From JAXFQS01 sp034178815 (GTDB taxonomy: Bacteria > Verrucomicrobiota > Kiritimatiellia > RFP12 > DVOR01): DNA of 9,767 nt. This document shows positions 1-6,249 of the stretch, piece after piece. The stretch's first letter is position 1. Every line of letters begins with the position of its first letter. The translations under genes were made by a program, and so were the position numbers. The stretch is from positions 1 to 9,767 of the forward strand of contig JAXFQS010000131.1 in assembly GCA_034178815.1 (NCBI GenBank). Reading direction: 5' to 3'. Under the pieces are notes generated by a model. That model did not search any database. It was not told where the DNA came from and saw only the letters and a program-made list of their open reading frames with translations.

Positions 1-1910
1 TCCGCCCCCGTCTCCTCCGCCACGCTCTGCTCGTTCCCGCCGACTACCCCCACCCCAAGCGGATCGAGCAAAGTCTCCGCCAGCCCTCCAAGATTCTCCG
101 GGATCGACGCCAGAGCCGCCTTCAACTGCTCCACCACCCCATCTTCCTCTCCGCCAGACTCCTCCTCCGCGGCCGCCTTCTGCCCACCATTTTCGGCCGA
201 TTCAGCCGCATAAAGCGTGTTGAGCGAACCAATCACCGCCTCCTTCGCAAAGAGCCCCACGCAGAGCGCCACGGACGCCTGCCAGTTCTCCTGCTCGATA
301 CCCATCGGCCTGAAAACAGGGGTCAAAAACTCCCCGCCGCGATGCAACAGCGACTTCCCCCCGACCGTCACATTCTGCATCAGAGAAAGCAGCGCCACCA
401 TGCAGACCAAGACCTTCCCTGCGCGGAACAGGAAGAAACGAAGCCGCTCCCAGGCACTCTTGCAAGTCGTCCAGAAACTGGGAATGTGGTACATCGGCAG
501 TTCCATCACAAACGGCGAATGGGAGCCCTTGAACAGGGTGTTTTTCAACAGCAGTCCGGTGCAGACCGCCAGCAACACGCCCGCCAGATAGATTGCAAAG
601 ACCGCCAGCCCCGCCTTCGCACCGAAGAACGCCGCGCCAAAGAGCGCGTAGACCGGAAGTCTGGCGCCGCAGGACATGAAAGGTGCCATGAAGATGCTCA
701 GCAACCTGTCTCTGCGCGCGGGGAGTGCGCGGGTAGCCATAATGGCCGGAACAGTGCATCCGAACCCGACCAGTAAAGGCACGAATGCACTGCCCGGCAA
801 GCCGAGAAGCCTCATAAACCTGTCCATCACCACTGCCGCGCGAGCCATATATCCGGAGTCTTCGAGCACCGAGAGTCCGAGGAAGATGAAGAAGACGGGG
901 GGGATGAAGGTCAGCAAGGTCTGCACGCCGGTGCCGAGCCCGTTGGCAAGGATTTGAACGAGCCAATCGGGGGCGTGGAGGGTGTGCAGGAGGGTGGTGA
1001 GTCCGTTGACGAAGAGGGCGCCGCCGGCAATGTCGAAGAAGTCGATGAAGCAGCTTCCGACGACCTGGGTAAACCAGAAGAGGGCGTACATCACGCCCAG
1101 GAAGATGGGGATCCCGAGCCAGCGGTTGAGGACGATTCGGTCGATTCGGCGGCTGAGAGTGTCGCCTTTGGGCGCGTGGTGGAGGCCCTTAAGAAGTTCG
1201 TCGATTTTCGCGTACCGGGCCTCTGCGATGAAGACATCGGCGGGGACTTCTTCTTGGCTGGCGAAGCGGCGAATCTGCTCTTCTGAGCCGGGGATTACTG
1301 CCTCCAGACGGCGCACGGCGGTATCTTCGTCGCAGGCGGTTTCCCGCTGGATATGGGCGACGGCGTGTTTGATAGAGGCGGGGTAGAGGGGGCGTGGGCG
1401 GGGGGTGCGTGCCTGGTCTTCGAGGGCGCGGGAGATGGCTTTGAGGAGGTTTTTGCGCCCGTTTCCGGCGAGTTCGGTGGCGACTACGGGCACGCCGAGG
1501 CGGCGGGAGAGAAGGTCGGTGTCGGGTGCGCTCCCGTAGGTTTTGCGGAAGACATCGCACATGGAGAGGGCTATGACTGTGGGGCGGTGGAGGGCGAGCA
1601 TCTCTAGGGTGAGGAAGAGGTTACGCTCAAGGGTCATCGCGTCGACGACATTGACAATCAGGTCGTATTGTCCGCCGAGGATGAAGTCTGCCGCGACCTG
1701 TTCGTCCTGCCCGCCGGCGGCTCTCAGGGAGTACATTCCGGGCAGGTCGACGATGGTGGCCTCCTCGCCTGTTTCGAGCCGGACGCGTCCCTCGTGGCGT
1801 TCGACCGTCACGCCGGGCCAGTTGCCTACCTGCTGGCGTGCGCCAGACCAATTGTTGAAGAAGGTGGACTTGCCCGTGTTGGGGTTTCCGGCGAGTGCGA
1901 TCGTGATCAT
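1..1910 (-). CDS. feoB: Ferrous iron transport protein B, C-terminus cut by window edge
   Basis: Inner-membrane Fe(II) permease with an N-terminal GTPase domain. The frame is open for 636 codons from ATG at 1910 and leaves the window before the stop; E. coli FeoB is 773 residues, so about 130 are missing. Visible in order: G1 GNPNTGKST (residues 8-16), the G2 stretch VGNWPGVTVE (28-37), G3 DLPG (55-58), NVVDA (87-91), a G4 that reads SMCD (116-119) instead of NxxD, then membrane segments from about residue 260. The family motif GYMARAAVVMDRFM (353-366), the gate motif VGFGCTVP (381-388) with its Cys, and APFMSCGARL (409-418) are intact, as is AKEAVIGSLNTLY (555-567). The cytosolic stretch after this is acidic (EEESGGEED). 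The start lies 4 bp after the feoA stop, with a GGAAAGGAAG ribosome site inside the feoA end. Codons are mostly C-ending in the N-terminal half and more G-ending after about residue 350. Identity is certain at family level. Confidence 0.97.
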   Translation of the reverse strand, partial: MITIALAGNPNTGKSTFFNNWSGARQQVGNWPGVTVERHEGRVRLETGEEATIVDLPGMYSLRAAGGQDEQVAADFILGGQYDLIVNVVDAMTLERNLFLTLEMLALHRPTVIALSMCDVFRKTYGSAPDTDLLSRRLGVPVVATELAGNGRKNLLKAISRALEDQARTPRPRPLYPASIKHAVAHIQRETACDEDTAVRRLEAVIPGSEEQIRRFASQEEVPADVFIAEARYAKIDELLKGLHHAPKGDTLSRRIDRIVLNRWLGIPIFLGVMYALFWFTQVVGSCFIDFFDIAGGALFVNGLTTLLHTLHAPDWLVQILANGLGTGVQTLLTFIPPVFFIFLGLSVLEDSGYMARAAVVMDRFMRLLGLPGSAFVPLLVGFGCTVPAIMATRALPARRDRLLSIFMAPFMSCGARLPVYALFGAAFFGAKAGLAVFAIYLAGVLLAVCTGLLLKNTLFKGSHSPFVMELPMYHIPSFWTTCKSAWERLRFFLFRAGKVLVCMVALLSLMQNVTVGGKSLLHRGGEFLTPVFRPMGIEQENWQASVALCVGLFAKEAVIGSLNTLYAAESAENGGQKAAAEEESGGEEDGVVEQLKAALASIPENLGGLAETLLDPLGVGVVGGNEQSVAEETGA

Positions 1911-1914
1911 CGGA

Positions 1915-2196
1915 TTACTTCCTTTCCTCGAAATGGTGTTCGGCGGCGGGTGGCTGCGGACGGTTCGGCACGACCTGTTCGATTTCCAGCACCTCCGCCT
2001 CTTCGCGCCTGAGGGAGAGTTCGTAGCCCCGCACTCTCAGCCGCATCGGGTCACCCATCGGCGCGACGCCGGTCAGTTCGAATACCGCTCCGCGCGTAAA
2101 GCCCAGCGCCAGCAACTTCGCGCGGTAGAGGTCGTGCCCCGCCCGGTAACCTTTGACCACGGCCGCATCGCCCACTTTCATCTCCGAAACAGTCAT
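1915..2196 (-). CDS. feoA: Ferrous iron transport protein A (FeoA), 93 aa
   Basis: Small cytosolic SH3-like protein that partners FeoB in Fe(II) uptake. The FeoA signature is clear: an LLALGFTRGAVFEL stretch, then APMGDPMRLRVRGYELSLR and the closing EAEVLEIEQV, as in the family pattern of LG-x-x-x-G, AP-x-GDP and alR-x-x-EA. A 17-residue tail rich in Pro and His follows the domain. An in-frame ATG lies 30 bp upstream at 2226, but I chose 2196: GAAAGG stands about 8 bp before it, the upstream ATG has no ribosome site, and families of this type usually run 75-95 residues. It is the first gene of the feoAB operon, with a 4-bp gap to feoB. Confidence 0.95.
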   Translation of the reverse strand: MTVSEMKVGDAAVVKGYRAGHDLYRAKLLALGFTRGAVFELTGVAPMGDPMRLRVRGYELSLRREEAEVLEIEQVVPNRPQPPAAEHHFEERK

Positions 2197-2226
2197 CTCG
2201 TTTGCCTTTCGTTGAAAACGAGGCAT

Positions 2227-2255
2227 AAGTTAGCAAACCCTAATTCCCAACGCAA
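2227..2255 (-). promoter_or_regulatory. Candidate promoter of feoAB
   Basis: On the minus strand TTGCGT (2255-2250), a 17-bp spacer and TAACTT (2232-2227) resemble a sigma-70 promoter, giving a leader of about 24 nt to the chosen feoA start at 2196. The -10 is weak (3 of 6). Just upstream, minus-strand 2289-2271 begins GATAAAGAT, matching the first half of a Fur box in 8 of 9 bases, but the second half does not match, so Fur control is only a suggestion from gene function. Confidence 0.3.
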
Positions 2256-2319
2256 GCAAAAAGTTATCCGGCTTTAACAAATCTTTATCCCCACTCGATT
2301 TTCGCCTCTTTGGCTCACC

Positions 2320-2426
2320 GATTGCCTCTCGGGGGCGCGTCCAACCGACCCGTGCCCTGCAGGTTGGGGGATGCCCATATAATCATAAAGATTGCCCCTT
2401 GGGGGCGCGATCCGCCGACCCGTGCC
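2320..2426 (+). repeat. Pair of 37-bp direct repeats 70 bp apart
   Basis: Copy 1 (2320-2356) and copy 2 (2390-2426) are the same length and match at 31 of 37 positions. Both start GATTGCC, continue with a GGGGGCGCG block and end CCGACCCGTGCC. The 5' part resembles the 23-bp intergenic unit with 2 bp missing. The 70-bp offset is three units plus one base. Confidence 0.8.
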
Positions 2427-2437
2427 GGCATTGCGTA

Positions 2438-2529
2438 TCGTGCCTACCTGCCGTCCTCAGTCTAGTCAACCAAGTGCATTCGGAGGTTGCCACCTTGGGG
2501 CGGCGGCGGTGCGTACCTGTCATCAGGAA
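2438..2529 (+). repeat. Intergenic 23-bp tandem array, four units
   Basis: Four contiguous 23-bp units start at 2438, 2461, 2484 and 2507. Cores read TCGTGCCTACCT, a decayed copy with only AACC recognisable, AGGTTGCCACCT and CGGTGCGTACCT. The ACCT half falls at unit position 9-12 in three of the four. The second unit would not be recognised without the phase of its neighbours. Confidence 0.65.
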
Positions 2530-2544
2530 TCGAACCTTGCTTTT

Positions 2545-2579
2545 GGAAGCGCCCAAACGCCCCGTTTGGGAGCGCCTCC
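2545..2579. other. Long hairpin upstream of the exported protein gene
   Basis: CCCAAACG (2552-2559) pairs perfectly with CGTTTGGG (2563-2570) across a CCC loop. The stem extends through GGAAGCG (2545-2551) against CGCCTCC (2573-2579) with one A-C mismatch and a two-base bulge, giving about 14 base pairs in all. No T run follows on either strand. It lies upstream of the promoter at 2666, so it is not part of that leader. It may be an operator, a factor-dependent terminator, or part of an unannotated RNA. Confidence 0.5.
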
Positions 2580-2665
2580 TCCCTTGTTGGCGGGTCGAGG
2601 GCGGGAGCGGTCGGGGCCGGTGGGTGCAATCAAACCGAAAAATTTCTTGTCGGGAACGGCAGAAT

Positions 2666-2694
2666 TTGCTTGACATCAGGGGGGGGGGTAAAAT
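2666..2694 (+). promoter_or_regulatory. Candidate promoter with a run of ten G between -35 and -10
   Basis: A perfect -35 hexamer TTGACA (2670-2675) stands only 13 bp from TAAAAT (2689-2694), and ten consecutive G (2679-2688) fill most of the spacer. An overlapping weaker -35, TTGCTT (2666-2671), is at the optimal 17 bp. Transcription would start near 2701, leaving a leader of about 54 nt to the gene at 2755, whose ribosome site AAAAGGA (2741-2747) is well placed. Confidence 0.55.
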
Positions 2695-2754
2695 AACCGA
2701 CCATCAGCCCCTACATCCATTCGGAATCAACCTGCTCTCTAAAAGGATAAATCA

Positions 2755-4230
2755 ATGAATCGTTCGATTCTTCACAGCCTTCTCGCGTCGGTGGCCTTGG
2801 GGCTGGTTGCCTCAGTTGCCTTGGCGCAGACTCCAGGCGTCAAACAGTGCATCTACGAGACGGCCAACATCGGCAACCCGCTTTCGAACGCCGCTAACGA
2901 GACGGTGCCCGGCGCGCTCTTCGCCTGCATCGGGCCCTATTACAATCAGTGGGCCGCCAAGACCTACACGGTCAATGGCAAGACCTACAATATGGTGTGG
3001 GTCGGCTATGTCTGGGCTTACGCCGGATACTGGCCGATGAAGGGGGGCGTCGAATACCACTTCGCCCGGCAATATGGCCACGGCGGCGGACTCTCCTTCA
3101 AACTCGTCTCGCCAAGTGGCAAAACTGTTCTCTCCTTCCCGCTTGAGGGTGGCCTCGCAACTGCCTCCTTTACCCCAGAGACGGATGGCTGGTACGAGGT
3201 GCACATCGCAGTGACCCCAGGTAGTAGTGGGTACTCCTGCGGGCCGAGCGTCGAACCTTTCATTACCGCGCAGGCCGGCCTGCTCTGGAATGAAGAGCCC
3301 GGGGTGGTAGACTGCACAACCGACAACATCGGCTCTTGGAAGAAGTTCCTCAATACCGACGAAGAGACCTTCCTCTATACTTCCACCCCGCCGGCTTTCT
3401 CGATTGCAACCGACACCCCGTACTACGGCCAAGAGGATGACAGCGTTGGCAGCAGGCTATACGACTTGGAGATTGGATCGACCTACTCCTTCTCCGTTCC
3501 CAAGGTCGTGACCAATGCAACCTTTACCGCGCTGCTCAAGGCAACTGGCTGGACTTTGACTTTGGCGGACGGGGAGCAACTCTCTGGTACCGGCAACAGC
3601 GTCACCATTGACTTCAGCGACCGGTATGTTGATGCCACGCTTCAATGGGAGTGGAGTGCCTTCGAGTCGCTCTCGCCCGGCTTTTACTATGGGAAGAGTG
3701 GCTCTAAAGACGACTGGAGTTTCACCCCTTCAAGTTCGGTTGTTTCGTCGACGGGCATTGCTTTCGCGGGCTACAAAGAGTGGGCGGGAATTGCTTATGA
3801 TGGTCAGGGGCTGGATATCGGCACCTGCGCCTACGCCTGCTGGATGTATCTCAACAAGGGCTGCCACTTCAACATCTCTCGCAGTTTCAACGACTACTGC
3901 CGGGTGCTCATCACGCCCCCGGGGAGCGACCTCTCCACGGTGCTTGCCAATCCGAACGACACTTACATTCCCACGAAATCCGGATTCCATAAACTCGACA
4001 TCCGCTTTACGAATGGCGACTATTCTAACGTCGGGTGTAATGTCGCCCCCTACTCCACTGCCAAGCGCGCCCTCGTGTGGAATATCGACGGGCCAACCGA
4101 AGTTACCGCAGAGAACATCACCACCGAGTGGTATCGCTTCGCCAATGCGGACTTCGAGGTTCCTCTCTTCTGGGCGGAAATCCCCCCTGAGATTGGTGGG
4201 GCGGCAGGCACCGTCCTCTATATCTACTAG
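2755..4230 (+). CDS. Exported protein of unknown function with a duplicated domain
   Basis: I do not recognise this 491-residue protein. It starts with a clear Sec signal peptide: basic MNRS, a hydrophobic core, and VALA before Gln25 as the likely cleavage site. Cys is not at +1, so it is not a lipoprotein, and no C-terminal anchor or sorting signal is seen. Residues about 83-200 and 355-464 are homologous: both carry an aromatic-rich start (AYAGYW; AYACWM), a K-G pair, a VSPSGKT or ITPPGSD loop, a T-x-x-G-[WF] strand, and an ending of the form LxWN-x(n)-G-x-V-x-x-T-[DE]-NI-x-x-W-[KR]-F-N. The middle, about 205-340, looks like a separate beta-rich segment. There are nine cysteines after the signal, suggesting disulfides. 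The make-up (Tyr, Trp, Gly, Thr) suits an extracellular beta-sandwich or carbohydrate-binding role, which is inference. AAGGA 7 bp upstream supports the start. A hairpin 31 bp after the stop separates it from the hydrolase genes. Confidence 0.85.
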   Translation: MNRSILHSLLASVALGLVASVALAQTPGVKQCIYETANIGNPLSNAANETVPGALFACIGPYYNQWAAKTYTVNGKTYNMVWVGYVWAYAGYWPMKGGVEYHFARQYGHGGGLSFKLVSPSGKTVLSFPLEGGLATASFTPETDGWYEVHIAVTPGSSGYSCGPSVEPFITAQAGLLWNEEPGVVDCTTDNIGSWKKFLNTDEETFLYTSTPPAFSIATDTPYYGQEDDSVGSRLYDLEIGSTYSFSVPKVVTNATFTALLKATGWTLTLADGEQLSGTGNSVTIDFSDRYVDATLQWEWSAFESLSPGFYYGKSGSKDDWSFTPSSSVVSSTGIAFAGYKEWAGIAYDGQGLDIGTCAYACWMYLNKGCHFNISRSFNDYCRVLITPPGSDLSTVLANPNDTYIPTKSGFHKLDIRFTNGDYSNVGCNVAPYSTAKRALVWNIDGPTEVTAENITTEWYRFANADFEVPLFWAEIPPEIGGAAGTVLYIY

Positions 4231-4261
4231 CCGCGGGCGCCATTCCCGAGCGCGATTCTAG

Positions 4262-4295
4262 CCAACTTGCGGTTGCCCGCCAACCGCAAGTTTGG
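4262..4295 (+). terminator. Hairpin after the exported protein gene, terminator or operator
   Basis: AACTTGCGGTTG (4264-4275) and CAACCGCAAGTT (4281-4292) form a perfect 12-bp inverted repeat around CCCGC. CCAA/TTGG can lengthen it with one bulged T. The tail is TATTCTCTACC, not a T run, so intrinsic termination would be weak. It also overlaps the only promoter candidate for the next gene, so an operator role is equally possible. Confidence 0.5.
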
Positions 4296-4301
4296 TATTC
4301 T
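4273..4301 (+). promoter_or_regulatory. Weak candidate promoter of the hydrolase operon
   Basis: TTGCCC (4273-4278), 17 bp, then TATTCT (4296-4301) is the best sigma-70-like pair before the GH127 gene, with hexamer matches of 3 of 6 and 4 of 6. The -35 and spacer lie within the 4262-4295 hairpin. The leader would be about 24 nt. Confidence 0.25.
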
Positions 4302-4334
4302 CTACCCCCTAAGGTTGCCACCTGTCGCCCTATG
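4289..4334 (+). repeat. Two 23-bp intergenic units ending at a start codon
   Basis: A full core AGGTTGCCACCT lies at 4312-4323 and its 23-bp unit ends exactly on the ATG of the next gene (4332-4334). The preceding unit (4289-4311) is degenerate: AGTTTGGTATTCTC matches the unit start in about 10 of 14 positions. The unit occupies the place where a ribosome site would be expected. Confidence 0.5.
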
Positions 4335-6230
4335 AAGAGCCTACCTCTGCTGCTGATTCCTGCCTTGCTCACTGTCCAATTCCTTAGCGCCTCCGAGCCG
4401 GAAGTCCGCTTTGGCGGGCGCGTCGGGGAGGTTTTCGGAGAGATGATCCAGGCTCGCGCCAACTCCTCCTGGGCGCGGGGGGCTCTCTACGACGAGGCGG
4501 AGCGGGCCTTCGCCACCTGTTATGACTCCAAATCGGGCTGGAATGTCTGGCAAGGGGAGTACTGGGGCAAGACGATGCTCTCCTTGGCGGTCGCCGCCCG
4601 CTACACCGGCGACGAGGAACTCAAGGCGTGGATGGCGGCCAAGGCGCGGGCCTTTCTCAAGGCGTACCAGCGGCCCGACGGGTACATCGGAACCTACCAC
4701 GAGGCCGACCAGATTGCCCGGGGGTTCAATGTCTGGAGCCGCAAGTACACCTTGTGGGCGCTGATTGAAATCCACCGTTTGACCGGTGAGCGGGAGTTCC
4801 TTGATGCGGCGGTGCGTCTGGCAGACCATTTGATTGCGCAGGTGGAGCGGCTCGGGGTCGGACTGGAGCAAGCAGGGGAGTGGCACGGTGTGTCGGCGAT
4901 GAGCATCCTCAAGCCAATGGTCGAACTCGCGGAGTTGACGGGCCAGGGACGATACCGCGCCTTCTGCAGGGGCATCGTCAAGGCCTTCTCCGAGGGCCCC
5001 GCCAACCCGTGCCGCATCCTCAAAGACGCCCGCCGCAAAGAGCCCATCATGTCCTGGTATCCGACCCCGACCTACTGGGCGAAGGCCTACGAGATTATGA
5101 GTTGCCTGGAGGGCGTGGTGGCCTACTGCCGCCTGACGGGCGAGCAAGCCCCGCTCGCGGATGTCGTGGCCTATTACAACCATCTGGTTGCCGAGGAACT
5201 GAACCATTTGGGCTCGGTCGGGTACTTCGACCATTTCATCGACGCGCGCCACCGGGTCAACGCGATGACCGAACTTTGCGATGTCATCCACTGGATGCGC
5301 CTCAACCGCGAACTCTACGCCCTGACCGGCGAGAGCCGCTACGCCGATGCCATTGAGCTGGCCTTCTGCAACGCCTATCTCGCGGGCGTCGAGCGCGGCG
5401 GCAGATGGGGCGCCCACATCGTCCGCTCACACGGCACGCGCCACCTCTCCGCCCCCCCTCAGGCGGGTATGTTCGAGCACCAGTGCTGCCCCGACAATAT
5501 GATGCGCGCGCTCGAAGACCTCACCGAAACCGCCGTCACCCGCCGCCCCGACGGCTCCCTCGCCATCGCCCAATTCTTTGATACCGACGCCACCCTTTCC
5601 AACGCATCCGTCCGCATCAGAGGTGCCTACCCCTGGCACGGAGAGATGCTTACCATACGCCTCGACTTGAAGCAACCCGCCACCGTCCGCCTGCGCAACC
5701 CCGCCTGGTCTCGCCACACGAGACTCGACGGAAAGATTGCCCAGAGCACCAACGGCTGGTTGACCCTCGACGCCCCCGCCGGAACCACCCGCCTGACCCT
5801 CCAGTTCGACCTCTCCCCAATCCTCCACAATGTCGAAGCCTACGAAGAACCCGTCCTCCCGTCCCCCCAGCCAAACGGAACCAATGTGATGCAGTACACC
5901 ACCCACTTCATGGAGTGGTATACCCCCGAAATGGCCAACCTCTCCCGCACCTTCCGCGCCATGAGCATCCGCCGCGGCCCCCTCGTCCTGGCCAAGTCCC
6001 GCCTCAACGGCAACAGCCGATCCCAGACACTCCACGACACCTCCCTCGCCCATCTCGACTACCGCGCCCGCCTCCACCCCGCCCCCAAACGCGCCGCCAA
6101 CTCGGCCGTTCCCCAGACCTGGAGATTGACCCTCACCCGAAGCGATCGCGAATACCAAGTGGAGGTCACCGACTTCGCCTCCGCCTCCAACATCAACGAC
6201 CCCGAAAACTGGTTTTCAATCTGGTTCTAA
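4332..6230 (+). CDS. Exported GH127/DUF1680-type glycoside hydrolase, 632 aa
   Basis: Probable secreted or periplasmic glycosidase of the GH127-like group, whose characterised members include zinc-dependent beta-L-arabinofuranosidase. A signal peptide covers residues 1-20 (MKSLPLLLIP start, cleavage near LSA-SEPE). An (alpha/alpha)-barrel region follows, with family-like stretches YWGKTMLSLA, QRPDGYIGTYHEADQ (113-127) and KYTLWALIEIHRLTGEREFLDAA. The metal and nucleophile residues of the family are present: E-x-C as Glu314/Cys316 in MTELCD, and the Cys pair 385/386 in HQCCPDNMMR, corresponding to Glu338, Cys340, Cys417 and Cys418 of HypBA1. The acid/base Glu expected about 16 residues before E-x-C is not obvious; Asp300 is nearest. 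The C-terminal 200 residues are beta-rich, as in the family, with RNPAW (455-459). No good ribosome site precedes the ATG, but the signal peptide supports this start. The second half is extremely C-rich in third positions. The exact substrate cannot be read from sequence. Confidence 0.85.
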   Translation: MKSLPLLLIPALLTVQFLSASEPEVRFGGRVGEVFGEMIQARANSSWARGALYDEAERAFATCYDSKSGWNVWQGEYWGKTMLSLAVAARYTGDEELKAWMAAKARAFLKAYQRPDGYIGTYHEADQIARGFNVWSRKYTLWALIEIHRLTGEREFLDAAVRLADHLIAQVERLGVGLEQAGEWHGVSAMSILKPMVELAELTGQGRYRAFCRGIVKAFSEGPANPCRILKDARRKEPIMSWYPTPTYWAKAYEIMSCLEGVVAYCRLTGEQAPLADVVAYYNHLVAEELNHLGSVGYFDHFIDARHRVNAMTELCDVIHWMRLNRELYALTGESRYADAIELAFCNAYLAGVERGGRWGAHIVRSHGTRHLSAPPQAGMFEHQCCPDNMMRALEDLTETAVTRRPDGSLAIAQFFDTDATLSNASVRIRGAYPWHGEMLTIRLDLKQPATVRLRNPAWSRHTRLDGKIAQSTNGWLTLDAPAGTTRLTLQFDLSPILHNVEAYEEPVLPSPQPNGTNVMQYTTHFMEWYTPEMANLSRTFRAMSIRRGPLVLAKSRLNGNSRSQTLHDTSLAHLDYRARLHPAPKRAANSAVPQTWRLTLTRSDREYQVEVTDFASASNINDPENWFSIWF

Positions 6231-6249
6231 CCCCACCGAAAGGCTACCC

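Larger units (their letters stand above)
2256..2665. other. Gene-free divergent intergenic region rich in repeats
   Basis: This stretch between feoA and the exported protein gene holds no credible gene; open frames here are short and overlap on both strands. It contains a possible degenerate 23-bp unit at 2296-2318, a 37-bp direct repeat, a phased tandem array (2438-2529), and a long hairpin (2545-2579). The part from 2580 to 2665 shows nothing I can identify. Confidence 0.7.

Noticed and set aside
202..966. Open frame of 254 codons on the minus strand
   Set aside because: It lies in another frame of feoB, whose own frame is unbroken and carries all family motifs.
2271..2289. Fur box upstream of feoA
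   Set aside because: Only the first half resembles the consensus (about 10 of 19 overall), too weak to call as a site.
2501..2580. tRNA-like T-loop on the minus strand (GGTTCGATTCC, 2536-2526)
   Set aside because: The flanking T-stem pairs in only three of five positions, and no matching acceptor or anticodon arm can be drawn around it.
4341..5417. Long open frame of 358 codons opposite the GH127 gene
   Set aside because: It is antisense to a gene with clear catalytic motifs; its composition is that of a high-GC shadow and it has no recognisable domain.
5621..5632. Copy of the repeat core inside the GH127 gene (AGGTGCCTACCC)
   Set aside because: It misses the last base of the core, lacks the G-rich tail and has no neighbour at 23 bp; it is best explained by coding sequence and chance.
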